DNA of 64,000 nt, taken from the NCBI GenBank assembly GCA_024704765.1, contig JAKMXF010000210.1, positions 186,001 to 250,000 on the forward strand, in the 5' to 3' direction. Under the pieces are notes generated by a model. It was not told the DNA's origin. It did no database searches and saw only the letters and a program-made list of their open reading frames with translations. The translations under genes and the position numbers were made by a program. The stretch comes from Oopsacas minuta. Taxonomy: Eukaryota; Porifera; Hexactinellida; Lyssacinosida; Leucopsacidae. Below, one piece after another: positions 21,801 to 31,780 of the stretch. Position 1 is the stretch's first letter. Each line of letters starts with the position of its first letter.

Positions 21801-24800
21801 ATTTTGAGGCAGTTCATAACCATTATAGGAATAATATTGTTGTTGGGCAAGACAAGCCATTTATTTTATTTTATTTTTGTTGATTGTATTTACTGATTAA
21901 TATGGTAGATTTTCTTCTATATATACTTCAAGACAAAGATAAACAAGTTTCAAAATTGCTTTGCTTGTTTCATTTCGTTGACTCATTATTTACATTAACT
22001 AGATTATATCGACTTACAAGTGTTTCGTTTCATGACAAATTATCAGAACTACAACAGAAAATTTTATAAGCGTTACTCCATTGATTATTTCACCACGCTG
22101 GAAATAGCGTATACTTACTAAGAGAGATTTTATTATAAGTTTATGAGGCGCCTTTGGCAAGTATGAATTGTTCCCCGTCATTAAAATTTTAATGTCATTA
22201 TTTTATAAATCAAACCGTGTGTTTCTTTGTATTCTCGAATAGGTTGCACATGTAATATCCCCTGGAAATTCGAAGGGTATATAGTGATGATATAACTTGT
22301 AACGACCAAGATAATGAGTAAATAATGATTTTGATACAGTTGTGTATTTTTCAATTTTATCAATATTCAGCTTGGTGTAATCACTTAACATTTTTACTAG
22401 ATTCGCCTGTCTTTAGTCTTATACCTTGATTGGCACTAAAATGGTTAATTCGAGGATTGTGGGATAAGTTTATGTGGAAAGATGATTAATTGGTTGGAAA
22501 TATTGCTGTAAATGAAAACTTGTATTAATTCCAGTCTCAACTTCGTCTGTCGAAGCCGTTATGTGCTCGAGTACTATACTCATAGGACGTAATGAGGGTT
22601 AATGGCAGTAAAGCTTGACAGATAGTTCTCTAAACAGTTAAGCTATTCATTCAGCTCAAAAATATAATTGCAAACACCGTTCTTAGCGTATCCAGAGTTA
22701 AATAATTATTATAATTGCTGATCGTAATTCACGTAATTTTTAATAATGTAACAACATTATAATATAGTATTAGAAATATACTTATCTACTAAAATTATCT
22801 AATCAACAGTTAAGTAATTAACAACTTATAGGAATGATGGCATTTTCACTAACACTACACGCAGCAGAAACAGATTACTCTCTTGTATGCTTAGAATTAA
22901 TTACAAGTGGAATTCAAAATACGTACGTATCCTGGTTATGGTTATACTTATGTATAAAAACGAAGTCAACATTTTACTGTATAATTACTTTGTGAATTAA
23001 TAATATTCCTGGTTATGTCTAGCTATTGAATTTAGTAATGACAGTCTATTACGAGATAGTTTCAATATTTACGAAACAAATATCTTTGTATTTCTTAAAG
23101 TGGCCTACTGAAATAGTTAATTAATGGAATTTCATGTATTAGCAGTTTATTTTAATTTTGAATTGTATTATTAATAATGCAGAGCAAAATAACAGCTGGT
23201 AGAGTTGAATTCAGCAATAGAATGGTTAATGGTCCAATGATGTACTATTCTGTTGGTAAAATTGTATTTGTTTCCAGAGATGTTCTTTTTCCTGTTGTAA
23301 CGTAACTTTCAGTTTTAAAAGTTCATTAATTTCTCCGTCCAATTCTTGATATTCATGTTTATTTCTTATTCGAGAGAGCCCGGCTGTTTTCCTGTTCATT
23401 GTCATTCTTCTTAATTCGCGAATATAATCCTTTTCTTGTGCACTGAAGCACCCAGAATCAAGAATTTCATTCAATTCATACACATCGATCGCAATCAGTT
23501 TGTCATTATCGATTAAGTCAAAGAAGTTCGTAATTATAGTAGAAGTGTTTAGATTTATTAAAATACGTTGTGCGCAAGAGATTTGTGGTGTGCTTGTGAT
23601 ATACTCCATTTCAATATATAACATAAAGTTTCTAGAATATTGAAATGTATTTCCAGTTATTTTCTAAAACTGTAGTTCGATTTCTAGTATTTATATCGGA
23701 AATTTTGCCGAATGACCATTAATTGATAGATAGAGTATAGATTAATTGCTAGCCACAATACTCACCATAAATGAACCTGAATATCACCATGATTTTATCC
23801 ATATTGGTATCTAGCTCTTCATCACTTGAAGCACCCTACACAAATGCAACTAATTAGAATATTTTGATTTATATCCTGCGTGGTAAATATTATTGGATAA
23901 ACATGTAATCTCGAAATGTTTTCATTACTTACTTTATGTCCAGCTATAAGCATTGCATCGAGATACTTTGCTAGAGAAAAATACATCGGTTTAATGATAA
24001 ATTTGAGTTATGGGGGTTTACAAGCTACAGACTGCTAAGATATGAGTTTTCTACAATGTGAGAAATTAACTTTCCACAGAAAAGGTAAAATATTATATAC
24101 TATAGCTCAGCTACGTCTATGGTACTGTCGAAATCGGTTTGTTTCCTTCTCCGGGTTTGTTATTCCATTTCCTGTATGTACTTCTTTTTTGTGATATATG
24201 GTACAAATCCGTTGATATTTTGCCTTATCGTGTTTACCCCCCAACCATGCTAAGACCCATATAAAGAATAATTTACAAAATCGAGTAAGTATTTGTAAAT
24301 GTAATAAAATTGCACTCCTGCTCCTACCCCTGATAAATACGGTATCAATGAAAACACATTCAATTCTCTCACCAATCATTTCTGCTGGTTTATTCGGTCT
24401 CATGTTTATAAACTTTTCAAATCCTTTCTAAATAGAGCAAATAACATACAAGTCCAAAAATGTCAATATTAGTAAGCCATACTTTCATAGAAATAATGAA
24501 CTTTCCATTATCTTTAAACGCTTGTACAATTATGACATCAATAGATTTCTTAAAATCAAGCAACTCTTTAATCATTGTTTTGTCTTTTTCTGGATATCTC
24601 ACCAACTCATAGCCCTCTTTCTAATAGTTTGATACAATAATTATTGTTTATTTAAATCCTACGCATGGCGTGGCTGAGGTTCAACACTGTATATGCGTTA
24701 CACCTGATTAGTATACGTATTTCTATCGCATTAACTAATTTAATGAAGTTTTATTTCTATCAAAATCAGAACAATTTGTAGAACTCAAAATTCAAAAAGT

Positions 24801-27800
24801 GTTCAAGACTCTCTAAAAGGGTTTGTAATATGTTGTTTCAATTTACTTATTATATTTCCGCTTGAACATCCTAGATATATGCATTATTGGTACACTAGTA
24901 CTTTATTTGCCAACTTGCAAGGCCAGTCAGGTGCATACTGTATATACATACTGAAATGCTAAGAATCCAGGTGAGTTAGCAAAGATTATACAGGAATACA
25001 TGAAAAGCTTACTGTACAATTAAAACAGCTACAATTTTCCAAAACCAATTAATGATTTACTCAATAGTAATGTAATTTATACTGTAGATCCCACTTCACC
25101 AAATTGTAAAATTGGCATAGACTTTCAAAGTGGTTTCTACAAACAAAACTATCTTCAATAAAGTCTATCTCTCGTATGATATATTCAGGTTATTTCGTGG
25201 TCATTTAATAAGTAATCGATTTTGTGCAGTTGTAGCCGTTTTACCAGATATTACAGGAGATACCATTAATACTATTATAGCACTATACATCCTTATTAAC
25301 AAACTTTAATAAACTCTTCAAAAGCAGCTCTCAAATTCTCTTCCCCGTTTTTAACAGAGCAGATAAAATCATACATCAAATGCAGCTCTTTAATTCTCTC
25401 AGCTCTTAGAAGATCGTCAAATCCTAAATTAAAATAAATTCTACATATTTTATTAGAAATATATTTGCCAATTTGGTTACCTTTGTTGATTATTGCTTCT
25501 ATGTGTGTTTCTATTAGTTGTTTACGTATACAAGGATTGAGAAGTCGCCTACGTTAAAACAATATGATACTTTTAGCATTTATTTACGTTACAATAAACA
25601 TGAATAGGATAAAATATGCTATACAAATCTATGTAGTTGTTAGAAAAAATGCACGTAGAATTTTGCATGAAGTGTTCACCAACAAATATTCCTATACTAC
25701 TTGCGTAATAATACATATACACGGATAGTCACATACCTTGTTGAAATGTCTAAATAATGTAGTATTTTATCATTTTCTTGAGTTAGTATAAGATTGATGT
25801 AGTCAAGATATTCTGGTAGCTGAAGGGTAAATAGGAAATGATTTGTTAAGGCTAATCTCTAACAATATGCGAACAATCCACGATGTTTCTATATTATTTA
25901 TTTGCTTATTAGCTTTGTTTGATTCTCAGTAAATATGTTGCAGTACTTGTTTAGAATAATTGAAGATATTAAGGAAGAGTTTTGCTATTTTAAATGTTAA
26001 CATTTATTATATTATGTACGATAATTAAACTGACCGAGAAAGATCCATCCTGTATCCTTGTTTTACTCTGAATTAGATAGAGCTTTGTAGTTTCGAATAT
26101 AAATTTACTTTCAAAGTCTTGGGTATACAGCTGAATGAATATTTAAAATAAATTGATAGATGATTCACGTAAGAAATTTGTCTATTATTTGACTATTAGT
26201 TATATCAAAAAAAAGTTGTAAACAGCTTGAAAATGAAGTAACCTGTAAATCGATAAGCATTCGGATAATATTTTTCAAAATACTTCTGTCAATTGCTTCG
26301 CCATTCCTAGAAAGGTGGATAATATATAATACAACCATTTATCTTGAGAAATATCTACCATACGTAAAGTATTCGTGCCATTATTGCATGGAGAATAACC
26401 TCGAATTTAAAATACGTGGCCTTTAATTAAACAAACTTTGGTACCAATTTGTAGAGGGTTTTCAAAAGAATTATCTTGAGCGTGTGATGAATGGTCATTA
26501 GCGTTAGAAAGGAAATATAAAGATTAATTGAAATTTTGATTAATCGCCGCTCAGAATATTAACACTTAAATATTATAGGTAAAGTTAAAGCTTTCATAAT
26601 ATAAATCTAATTAGTGATTATCTGTGAACATACTCAATTAGAAATCACACAATATTAATTACAATCATATGGTAACGAACTAATTAACCTTGAGTGAACT
26701 GATGGCCCTCAGAATCGCAACAACTAAATCCGAGCTGATGAAGATTAAATCCGAGACAGATGAGATCGACACCAAATCATCAGAGGATCAAACGAATATA
26801 GAAGATATTGTTAAACAAATTTACAGAGGTAAATTAATATCAGATAAAGTAATACTGCACAGATCTCGCATTATGAGGAAACTGCATACTGGATTTCTAA
26901 GAGCTGCTCTAAGATCTCTTCCGTCTGGAATCCAGTCTCTAGATGCTAGTCATCCATGGTTGTGTTATTGGATAATTCACTCTTTGGGATTATTGGGAGA
27001 GTATATACCAACAGACCAGGCAGGTCATATAGCTAAATTCCTAAGCTCCTGTCAGGTAACTAGTGGAGGGTTTGCAGGGGGGCCAGGACAGATATCACAC
27101 TTGGCAACTACATACAGTGCAGTGATGGCTCTATGCAGTCTAGGCACTGAAGAGGCGTATATTGTTATTGACAGAGTAGCACTTCAAAAGTAATTTAATT
27201 AAATATTGATAAATTTGATAAAGTGATTATTTTTAACGTAATAGGTATCTACAACGAATGCATCAAAAGTCAGGTGGTTTCGTAATGCATGAAGATGGTG
27301 AGGAAGACATCCGTGGTGCCTACTGTGCTATATCAGTAGCACAAATAACCCATCTAGATATACCAAGGTTATTTGAAGATACAGGGTATTGGGTAAGCAG
27401 ATGTCAGACTTATGAGGGCGGGTTCGCTGCTAGACCAGGGACAGAGGCACATGGAGGGTATGGGTTTTGTGGATACGCTGCTCTCCTACTGCTAGGGAAA
27501 CAGCATAAAATTGATCTAAAAAGATTGATACATTGGGCAGCAATGAGACAGATGAAGATTGAAGGAGGATTCCAAGGTAGGACAAATAAACTGGTAGATT
27601 CATGCTATGCTTTCTGGGTGGGTGCTTTATTTCCACTCATAGTAGCACAGATTAACAAAGAAATAGCTGATAATAAATCAGCAAACAGTCTATTTGATAG
27701 GGAATCTCTACAGGAATATCTTCTATATTGTAGTCAATATCATACAGGTGGATTTACAGACAGACCTGGAAACTCTAGTGATTACTACCACACATGCTAT

Positions 27801-30560
27801 TCACTCAGTGGTCTATCTCTAGCACAACATAGTGGACCAGATAAGTGTATTATTGGACACCCGGATAATGAACTTGAAGTGACACACCCTCTTTTTAATA
27901 TCACACAAGTTGCAGCTGAATCAGCTTTGATATATTTTAATAAATTGCAAATTCCATTTCTTGATAGTTAGTTAATCAGCTTTAGAATTACTGACTATTA
28001 GATGTTGTTGTGTCATTGGAGAAATATATGCAAATATGATCACACGCAATTACCATGCAAAGGGTCGCTACACCAATGATTATACTATATGATTATTCAT
28101 TGCACTGATCTCAACAAATATTTATTCATCTCGTTTAACCAATTGTGTAATTTCATTATTTGTAGAATATGAGTCAGGTTGGTTTATTTCTATTCACTAA
28201 AATACTATGATTAGTCAGGAAGGTTAAGTTTTGCTACTAATATATCGGAAATAAACATTCATTCACTAATTTAGCTATTTTTGAAATAATTATTGTAGCG
28301 ATATCGGAGATTTATGAATGATAATTTATACTTTTTGAATTTGGATTAATTATTCGAAATCAGACAGTTATCAATGCCATATTATGAAAGATTCCAAGAT
28401 TGTATAGGAAATAGGTGTTGCTAATCTGCCACATAGGTTACTGATTAGCTAATTAGAACAGAACACCACGGAAATGTCTGCTGGAAAGTTATATAAAAGG
28501 ACACAAATAGTTCAAACCTTTCATTTTCGATTTCCAGTAATAATAGAGTTATTGTACGATCAAGAAACTTGGGTTTTGTGTCGTCAACAGGTTTCAGATT
28601 TTCTTTGAATATCTTCAAACCTAATTCCCTAAACGAAAAAAATTACGTTACATGACGTATAATTTTTTCACTTCTCTTAAATACAATGTGGCAATTTTAT
28701 TGGTATAAACTAAAAGAGATTGTATAATTCGTAATAACTACCTGAGAATGGAATTGGAAATTGATGGCTGAGGAAAAATCATAATATACATTTTCCAGAA
28801 AATTCTACTCTTTAAACAAATAACCGTAGTCAACACGGTGGATAATTTGATCAAACAAACCCACGGAAATACTAATGATTAGGTAAGAGTCATTACAATA
28901 AACGTTTGTAAAATGACACAATAGTTTGTTACATTAAAATTCGATAACAGTAGAGTCAGAAGAAAGTACGGTGAATTCTTAGTTAAATTTGTTTCAATAA
29001 TTATGCAATATTAAGCTAGTTTAAATCCTCACCATAGCGAATCTTTCCCAGAAGCTTGTATTGTGCAGTGCAAATAACCAAAAATACTTGTGATCAATAT
29101 CTAGAGGAAATTAAATCTGTATTTGTTAAATAATGAGGGAGTTTGTTTCCTTTTCGTCTATGATTACATATCTCAATGATTTCTATACCCTAATTAAGAG
29201 TTTATTTAACGATTTATCGCTAAAATGTACACATTTAACTTACAAGTTGTTCATAGTTTGTATTCCAACAGCTCTCAAGCTGTTTCAGAAATCCTTTGTT
29301 CGCAACTGTTTCACTGAAAAGGAAAAACATAAATGAACCTTAATACATAACAGCTAAACTACTAATTAATAGAGAAATAATTTCATAAATTGGAACTTGA
29401 GCTAAACCACCTAGCTCAAATTAGATGATCATCAAATCGCTAGTTTTAGTTTCTTTTTTAAGAAAGTATAACCGCTCTCATTCACTAGAGAAAGTAAATG
29501 CACGAATCTTAGGGAAAGTTGTTAAATCAATAAATGTATTTAAGATAATTATCATTGAAACAAGGTTGAAACCACTTCAACCGAATAGTTCAACTGAATA
29601 CAATACACGTAATTCTATAACGTTATCTTTATGTATGAAATACTACAATGAAGCTTCAGGAGCTGCATCTTCATAGACTCCCTTAGCCCCTTACCAACAT
29701 TGTCCTGCCTCTTAATAGCAGCGGATTTTCAGTGTATATTTAACAATACTTTTGACATAATACTGTCAATTCGGATTTGTGTCCACATGGGATTATTTAG
29801 GGAACTGAATATATTTCAAATAATTATATCTGTAACATTATTCGAGATACAAAGAATACGTAGATATATACTGAAAATGTATTATATGTGTATTATTAGC
29901 GGACAATGCACTGTTATATTTCAACCAGCTTTCAAATTTCTATAATAATTTATACATGCGGGCATAGTCACACTGCTATATCAACATATCTACTATTACC
30001 ATGTTGTGAGTTTCAAACTAGAATTATAACAAATTTTGCACTTATGCTACACGCTTACATATTGAAATGCTTCACAAATGAGTCTGTAATTACATCATTT
30101 AGTATTGGTTCTATTTTCTCATAAAGCTGGGGTCCCATTTGATTAACACAGAGATTTTCTACTTCTCTATACAACTGGTTACGACTGTAAGGGACAGGAC
30201 GCTCCTCGTAAATTGCATGCAGCGTCTCCTCCAGACGTACCCACACTTCATCCATGTAATTGTCAGGAATAGACTGATTGCTTATCGCTATAGATAATCA
30301 GTTAATACAGCTATTAATTGTAATAAATTCAATAACTTACATCTAAGCTTTTTAATTGTTATTTTTCTTGGACCTGTAGGAGTCTTGGAAGACCCAATCA
30401 TTCCGTTAGGAGCAGAGGTTGAGGATTGACTCATTCTAATTTTCTTGGGAGATTGATTAAGTTTATTATTACTGTTATAATTACTCGATTTTGATTTGGG
30501 AGATTGGATTGCTGTTTCTGGCGATCTTTGCCTCTTTGAGCGAGGGAATTGCTTTATCAT
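17813..30560 (-). CDS. CUL4: Cullin-4 (CUL4), 24 exons
   Basis: Reassembled exon by exon (5' to 3' on minus): 30341-30560, 30059-30287, 29244-29313, 29033-29100, 28518-28628, 26243-26306, 26035-26130, 25737-25819, 25481-25548, 25305-25423, 24483-24620, 24373-24427, 23933-23970, 23766-23835, 20835-20945, 20103-20188, 19821-19919, 19196-19309, 19018-19123, 18462-18535, 18305-18403, 18197-18250, 18038-18136, 17813-17908. They sum to 788 codons with every phase matching. CUL4 hallmarks include [36 protein letters not shown], the cullin-homology block [32 protein letters not shown], the NEDD8-acceptor lysine in RIMKTRKKL, and a winged-helix end ([17 protein letters not shown]). CUL4 scaffolds DDB1-based nuclear ubiquitin ligases. 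The exon 16 donor (GTACAG) is weak but is the only phase-consistent one. Introns 5 and 14 contain other genes. Confidence 0.93.
18747..18826. repeat. (AAT)n microsatellite in CUL4 intron 19
   Basis: About 26 uninterrupted AAT units (80 bp) lie in the intron between CUL4 exons 19 and 20. It is the longest simple repeat in the window. Confidence 0.97.
19702..19811. mobile_element. Degenerate TACAGT-type inverted-repeat element (one end)
   Basis: Begins TACAGTGCAACTTCTAACATCCG and later contains TTCGGATAATCC and ACCGGATAATCG. These words are typical of pogo/Tigger-like and mariner-like element ends. No matching right terminus could be found, so it is probably a partial copy. It lies in the CUL4 intron just before exon 17. 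Confidence 0.4.
21056..21209. mobile_element. Short TA-flanked inverted-repeat element (MITE) in CUL4 intron 14
   Basis: About 154 bp bounded by TACAGTAGAACTTGGATAAG on the left and, read from the right, TACAGTAAACCGAATAAGATG. The imperfect inverted repeats extend roughly 25 bp and end in TA, as expected for Tc1/mariner or pogo insertions. A palindrome around ACGTAC...GTACGT lies in the centre. It has no coding capacity. Confidence 0.6.
21444..21860 (-). CDS. Maf-like bZIP transcription factor A (intronless, nested in CUL4)
   Basis: A single-exon gene of 138 codons inside CUL4 intron 14, on the same strand. Residues about 43-75 resemble the extended homology region of Maf/CNC proteins ([20 protein letters not shown]). 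A basic region follows with the N-x7-R bZIP signature ([17 protein letters not shown]), then a leucine-zipper-like helix of about four heptads ([20 protein letters not shown]). Canonical Maf proteins have NRGYAxSCR, so DNA preference may differ. There is no transactivation domain, like small Maf proteins, which act as dimerising partners or repressors. It is a close paralogue of the gene at 23226-23624. The N-terminal 40 residues are unique. Function is inferred from the domain only. Confidence 0.75.
   Translation of the reverse strand: MACLAQQQYYSYNGYELPQNTMNCKIRVAKRILNTNFSSSNFFDLIDNDKLIAIDVNEMNEILDSGCFNIPEKDYIRELRRKTMNRKTAKMSRIRDKHEYQELNGEVEILRATRKMLSQEKEDLIQEINFYKKLMDNH
23226..23624 (-). 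CDS. Maf-like bZIP transcription factor B (intronless, nested in CUL4)
   Basis: A single-exon gene of 132 codons, 1.4 kb upstream of paralogue A in the same CUL4 intron and orientation. The extended homology and basic regions are nearly identical to A ([40 protein letters not shown]), whereas the N-terminus and the zipper ([19 protein letters not shown]) have diverged. The DNA-binding half is under strong constraint and the dimerisation half has changed, which suggests different partners; that is inference. A second in-frame ATG five codons downstream is an alternative start. A tandem duplication of an intronless gene within the host intron is the simplest origin. Confidence 0.73.
   Translation of the reverse strand: MLYIEMEYITSTPQISCAQRILINLNTSTIITNFFDLIDNDKLIAIDVYELNEILDSGCFSAQEKDYIRELRRMTMNRKTAGLSRIRNKHEYQELDGEINELLKLKVTLQQEKEHLWKQIQFYQQNSTSLDH
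26702..27971 (+). CDS. FNTB: Protein farnesyltransferase beta subunit (FNTB), nested in CUL4
   Basis: Two exons, 26702-27189 and 27245-27971, joined by a 55-bp intron (phase 2) give 404 aa. The protein has the prenyltransferase alpha-alpha barrel repeats, such as [40 protein letters not shown] and [18 protein letters not shown]. The three zinc ligands of the family are present: Asp and Cys in LVDSCY and His in [11 protein letters not shown]. With the alpha subunit it transfers farnesyl to CaaX proteins in the cytosol. The start ATG at 26702 suits the family; an upstream ATG at 26669 runs into a stop within four codons. The whole gene lies inside CUL4 intron 5 (26307-28517) on the opposite strand. 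Confidence 0.95.
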
Positions 30561-30839
30561 CAAATTTTATATATTACAATGTTGTCGCACTTGTCTACTA
30601 ACACATTTGAAATAAGCTCGATTTTGGGAGTTTATTATTATATATTTGTCGTAAGATGTGTAGTCAATATCATTTAATTATTTGTAATGCTATAAGCTAT
30701 AGGCTATACTAATAATTGTACCATAGGTATATACTGTTATTATCAGTAGCTGGTTAATGTATAAAATTCAGAAGTGGAATAGAGACCAGGGATTGTTATA
30801 TCAGAGAATATATTCATATTTTATGTTCTGAGGTAAGAA

Positions 30840-31600
30840 TTACTTATCCACCATAAGCGAATCAATATGTGATTCCACTCGCTTGTCTCTGCAGTTTTTA
30901 CAATAGAACCCAGTCTCAATCCAATAGCAGAGAGAATCAGGATGCATTAAATCAGTTCTGCAGTCAGCACAACGATAACATTCAGGATGATAACTCCTGT
31001 CTAGTGCTACAATCCGTGAGGTTTCTGATTCGAACTTTAGAGGTATTATCGGTTCTTTACAAAGATGGCATTTAGGTGCGTATTTTCTATGGAAATCTTC
31101 AATACAGAATATGTTACCCATTGCATCGGTTGTATAGAGCTGTCCATCTAATGGACTTAAGCATTGAGTGCAACGGAAACATTCTGGATGGTAGTTGTAA
31201 CGTGAAGTCTCAATAACTCTAAAATATTATAAATATATGTAAATGTGTGTTTGAATTATTCGTAATATTGGAAGAATACATTCTACACATGAATCATTCA
31301 ATTCGAATTCGTTACCTGCCTTTCTCTAATTGGATTTTCGCAAACAGTACATCTAACTGCTACACTATTGAAATCAGCATCACAATAGAATTTGCCATCA
31401 AGTGTGAAGAATACATGTGTAGTTAGTATGACTTGACAGATGTGACAGGTAATACATGATTGATGGTAGAGCTCATCCTTCACATAAAATGCTGATTTCT
31501 TGTCTAGAATTGGGGCAGAACAGTTGGAACAGGTACCAATGGAGGTGCTAGATAAATCTTGAGTGTCTTCTTGGTTGTGATTTGAAGGTAAATTAGACAT
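30840..31600 (-). CDS. Zyxin/Ajuba-family protein with three LIM domains
   Basis: Two exons, 31320-31600 and 30840-31218, give 219 aa that are almost entirely three LIM domains. LIM1 runs from CSNC to CDAD. LIM2 begins CTVCENPI and continues across the junction to YHPECFRCTQCLSPLDG and FCIEDFH. LIM3 runs from CHLCKEPI, through RIVALDRSYHPECYRC, to CKNCRDKR. The sequence FHRKYAPKC linking LIM2 and LIM3 and the RVxALDRxxH pattern are typical of zyxin, LPP, Ajuba and LIMD1. These proteins shuttle between adhesions and nucleus. This one has only about 23 residues before LIM1, without the usual long proline-rich N-terminus. The frame is kept only if the intron uses a GC donor (AAAG|GCAGGT) rather than the GTAACG four bases later. 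Confidence 0.82.
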
Positions 31601-31780
31601 CAGTAATAGCTATGCATAGGAGATAAATCAAATTATTAGACAATTCCATGAATGGCAATATATTAGCCGGTATTCAATGGATAGCTTTATTAGAGTACAA
31701 CATATGAGAATAATTATTTACTCTTTTCACATGCGAATTGTGTTCAACTAACTGTACAATATATCAGTCATTCCCAGTCT

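Noticed and set aside
27430-27636. Minus-strand open frame inside FNTB
   Set aside because: Antisense shadow of a well-supported gene and inside a CUL4 intron.
28742-28775. 26-nt microexon (PSISNSIL) between CUL4 exons 4 and 5
   Set aside because: Exon 4 ending in CTA-TG joins exon 5 (G-GAA-TTA) to give SLWELGLKIF, a perfect match in length to the family SIWDMGLELF; the microexon would add residues.
29133-30124. Series of 60-80-codon + strand open frames
   Set aside because: They overlap CUL4 exons 2-4 in antisense or lie in its introns; no protein features.
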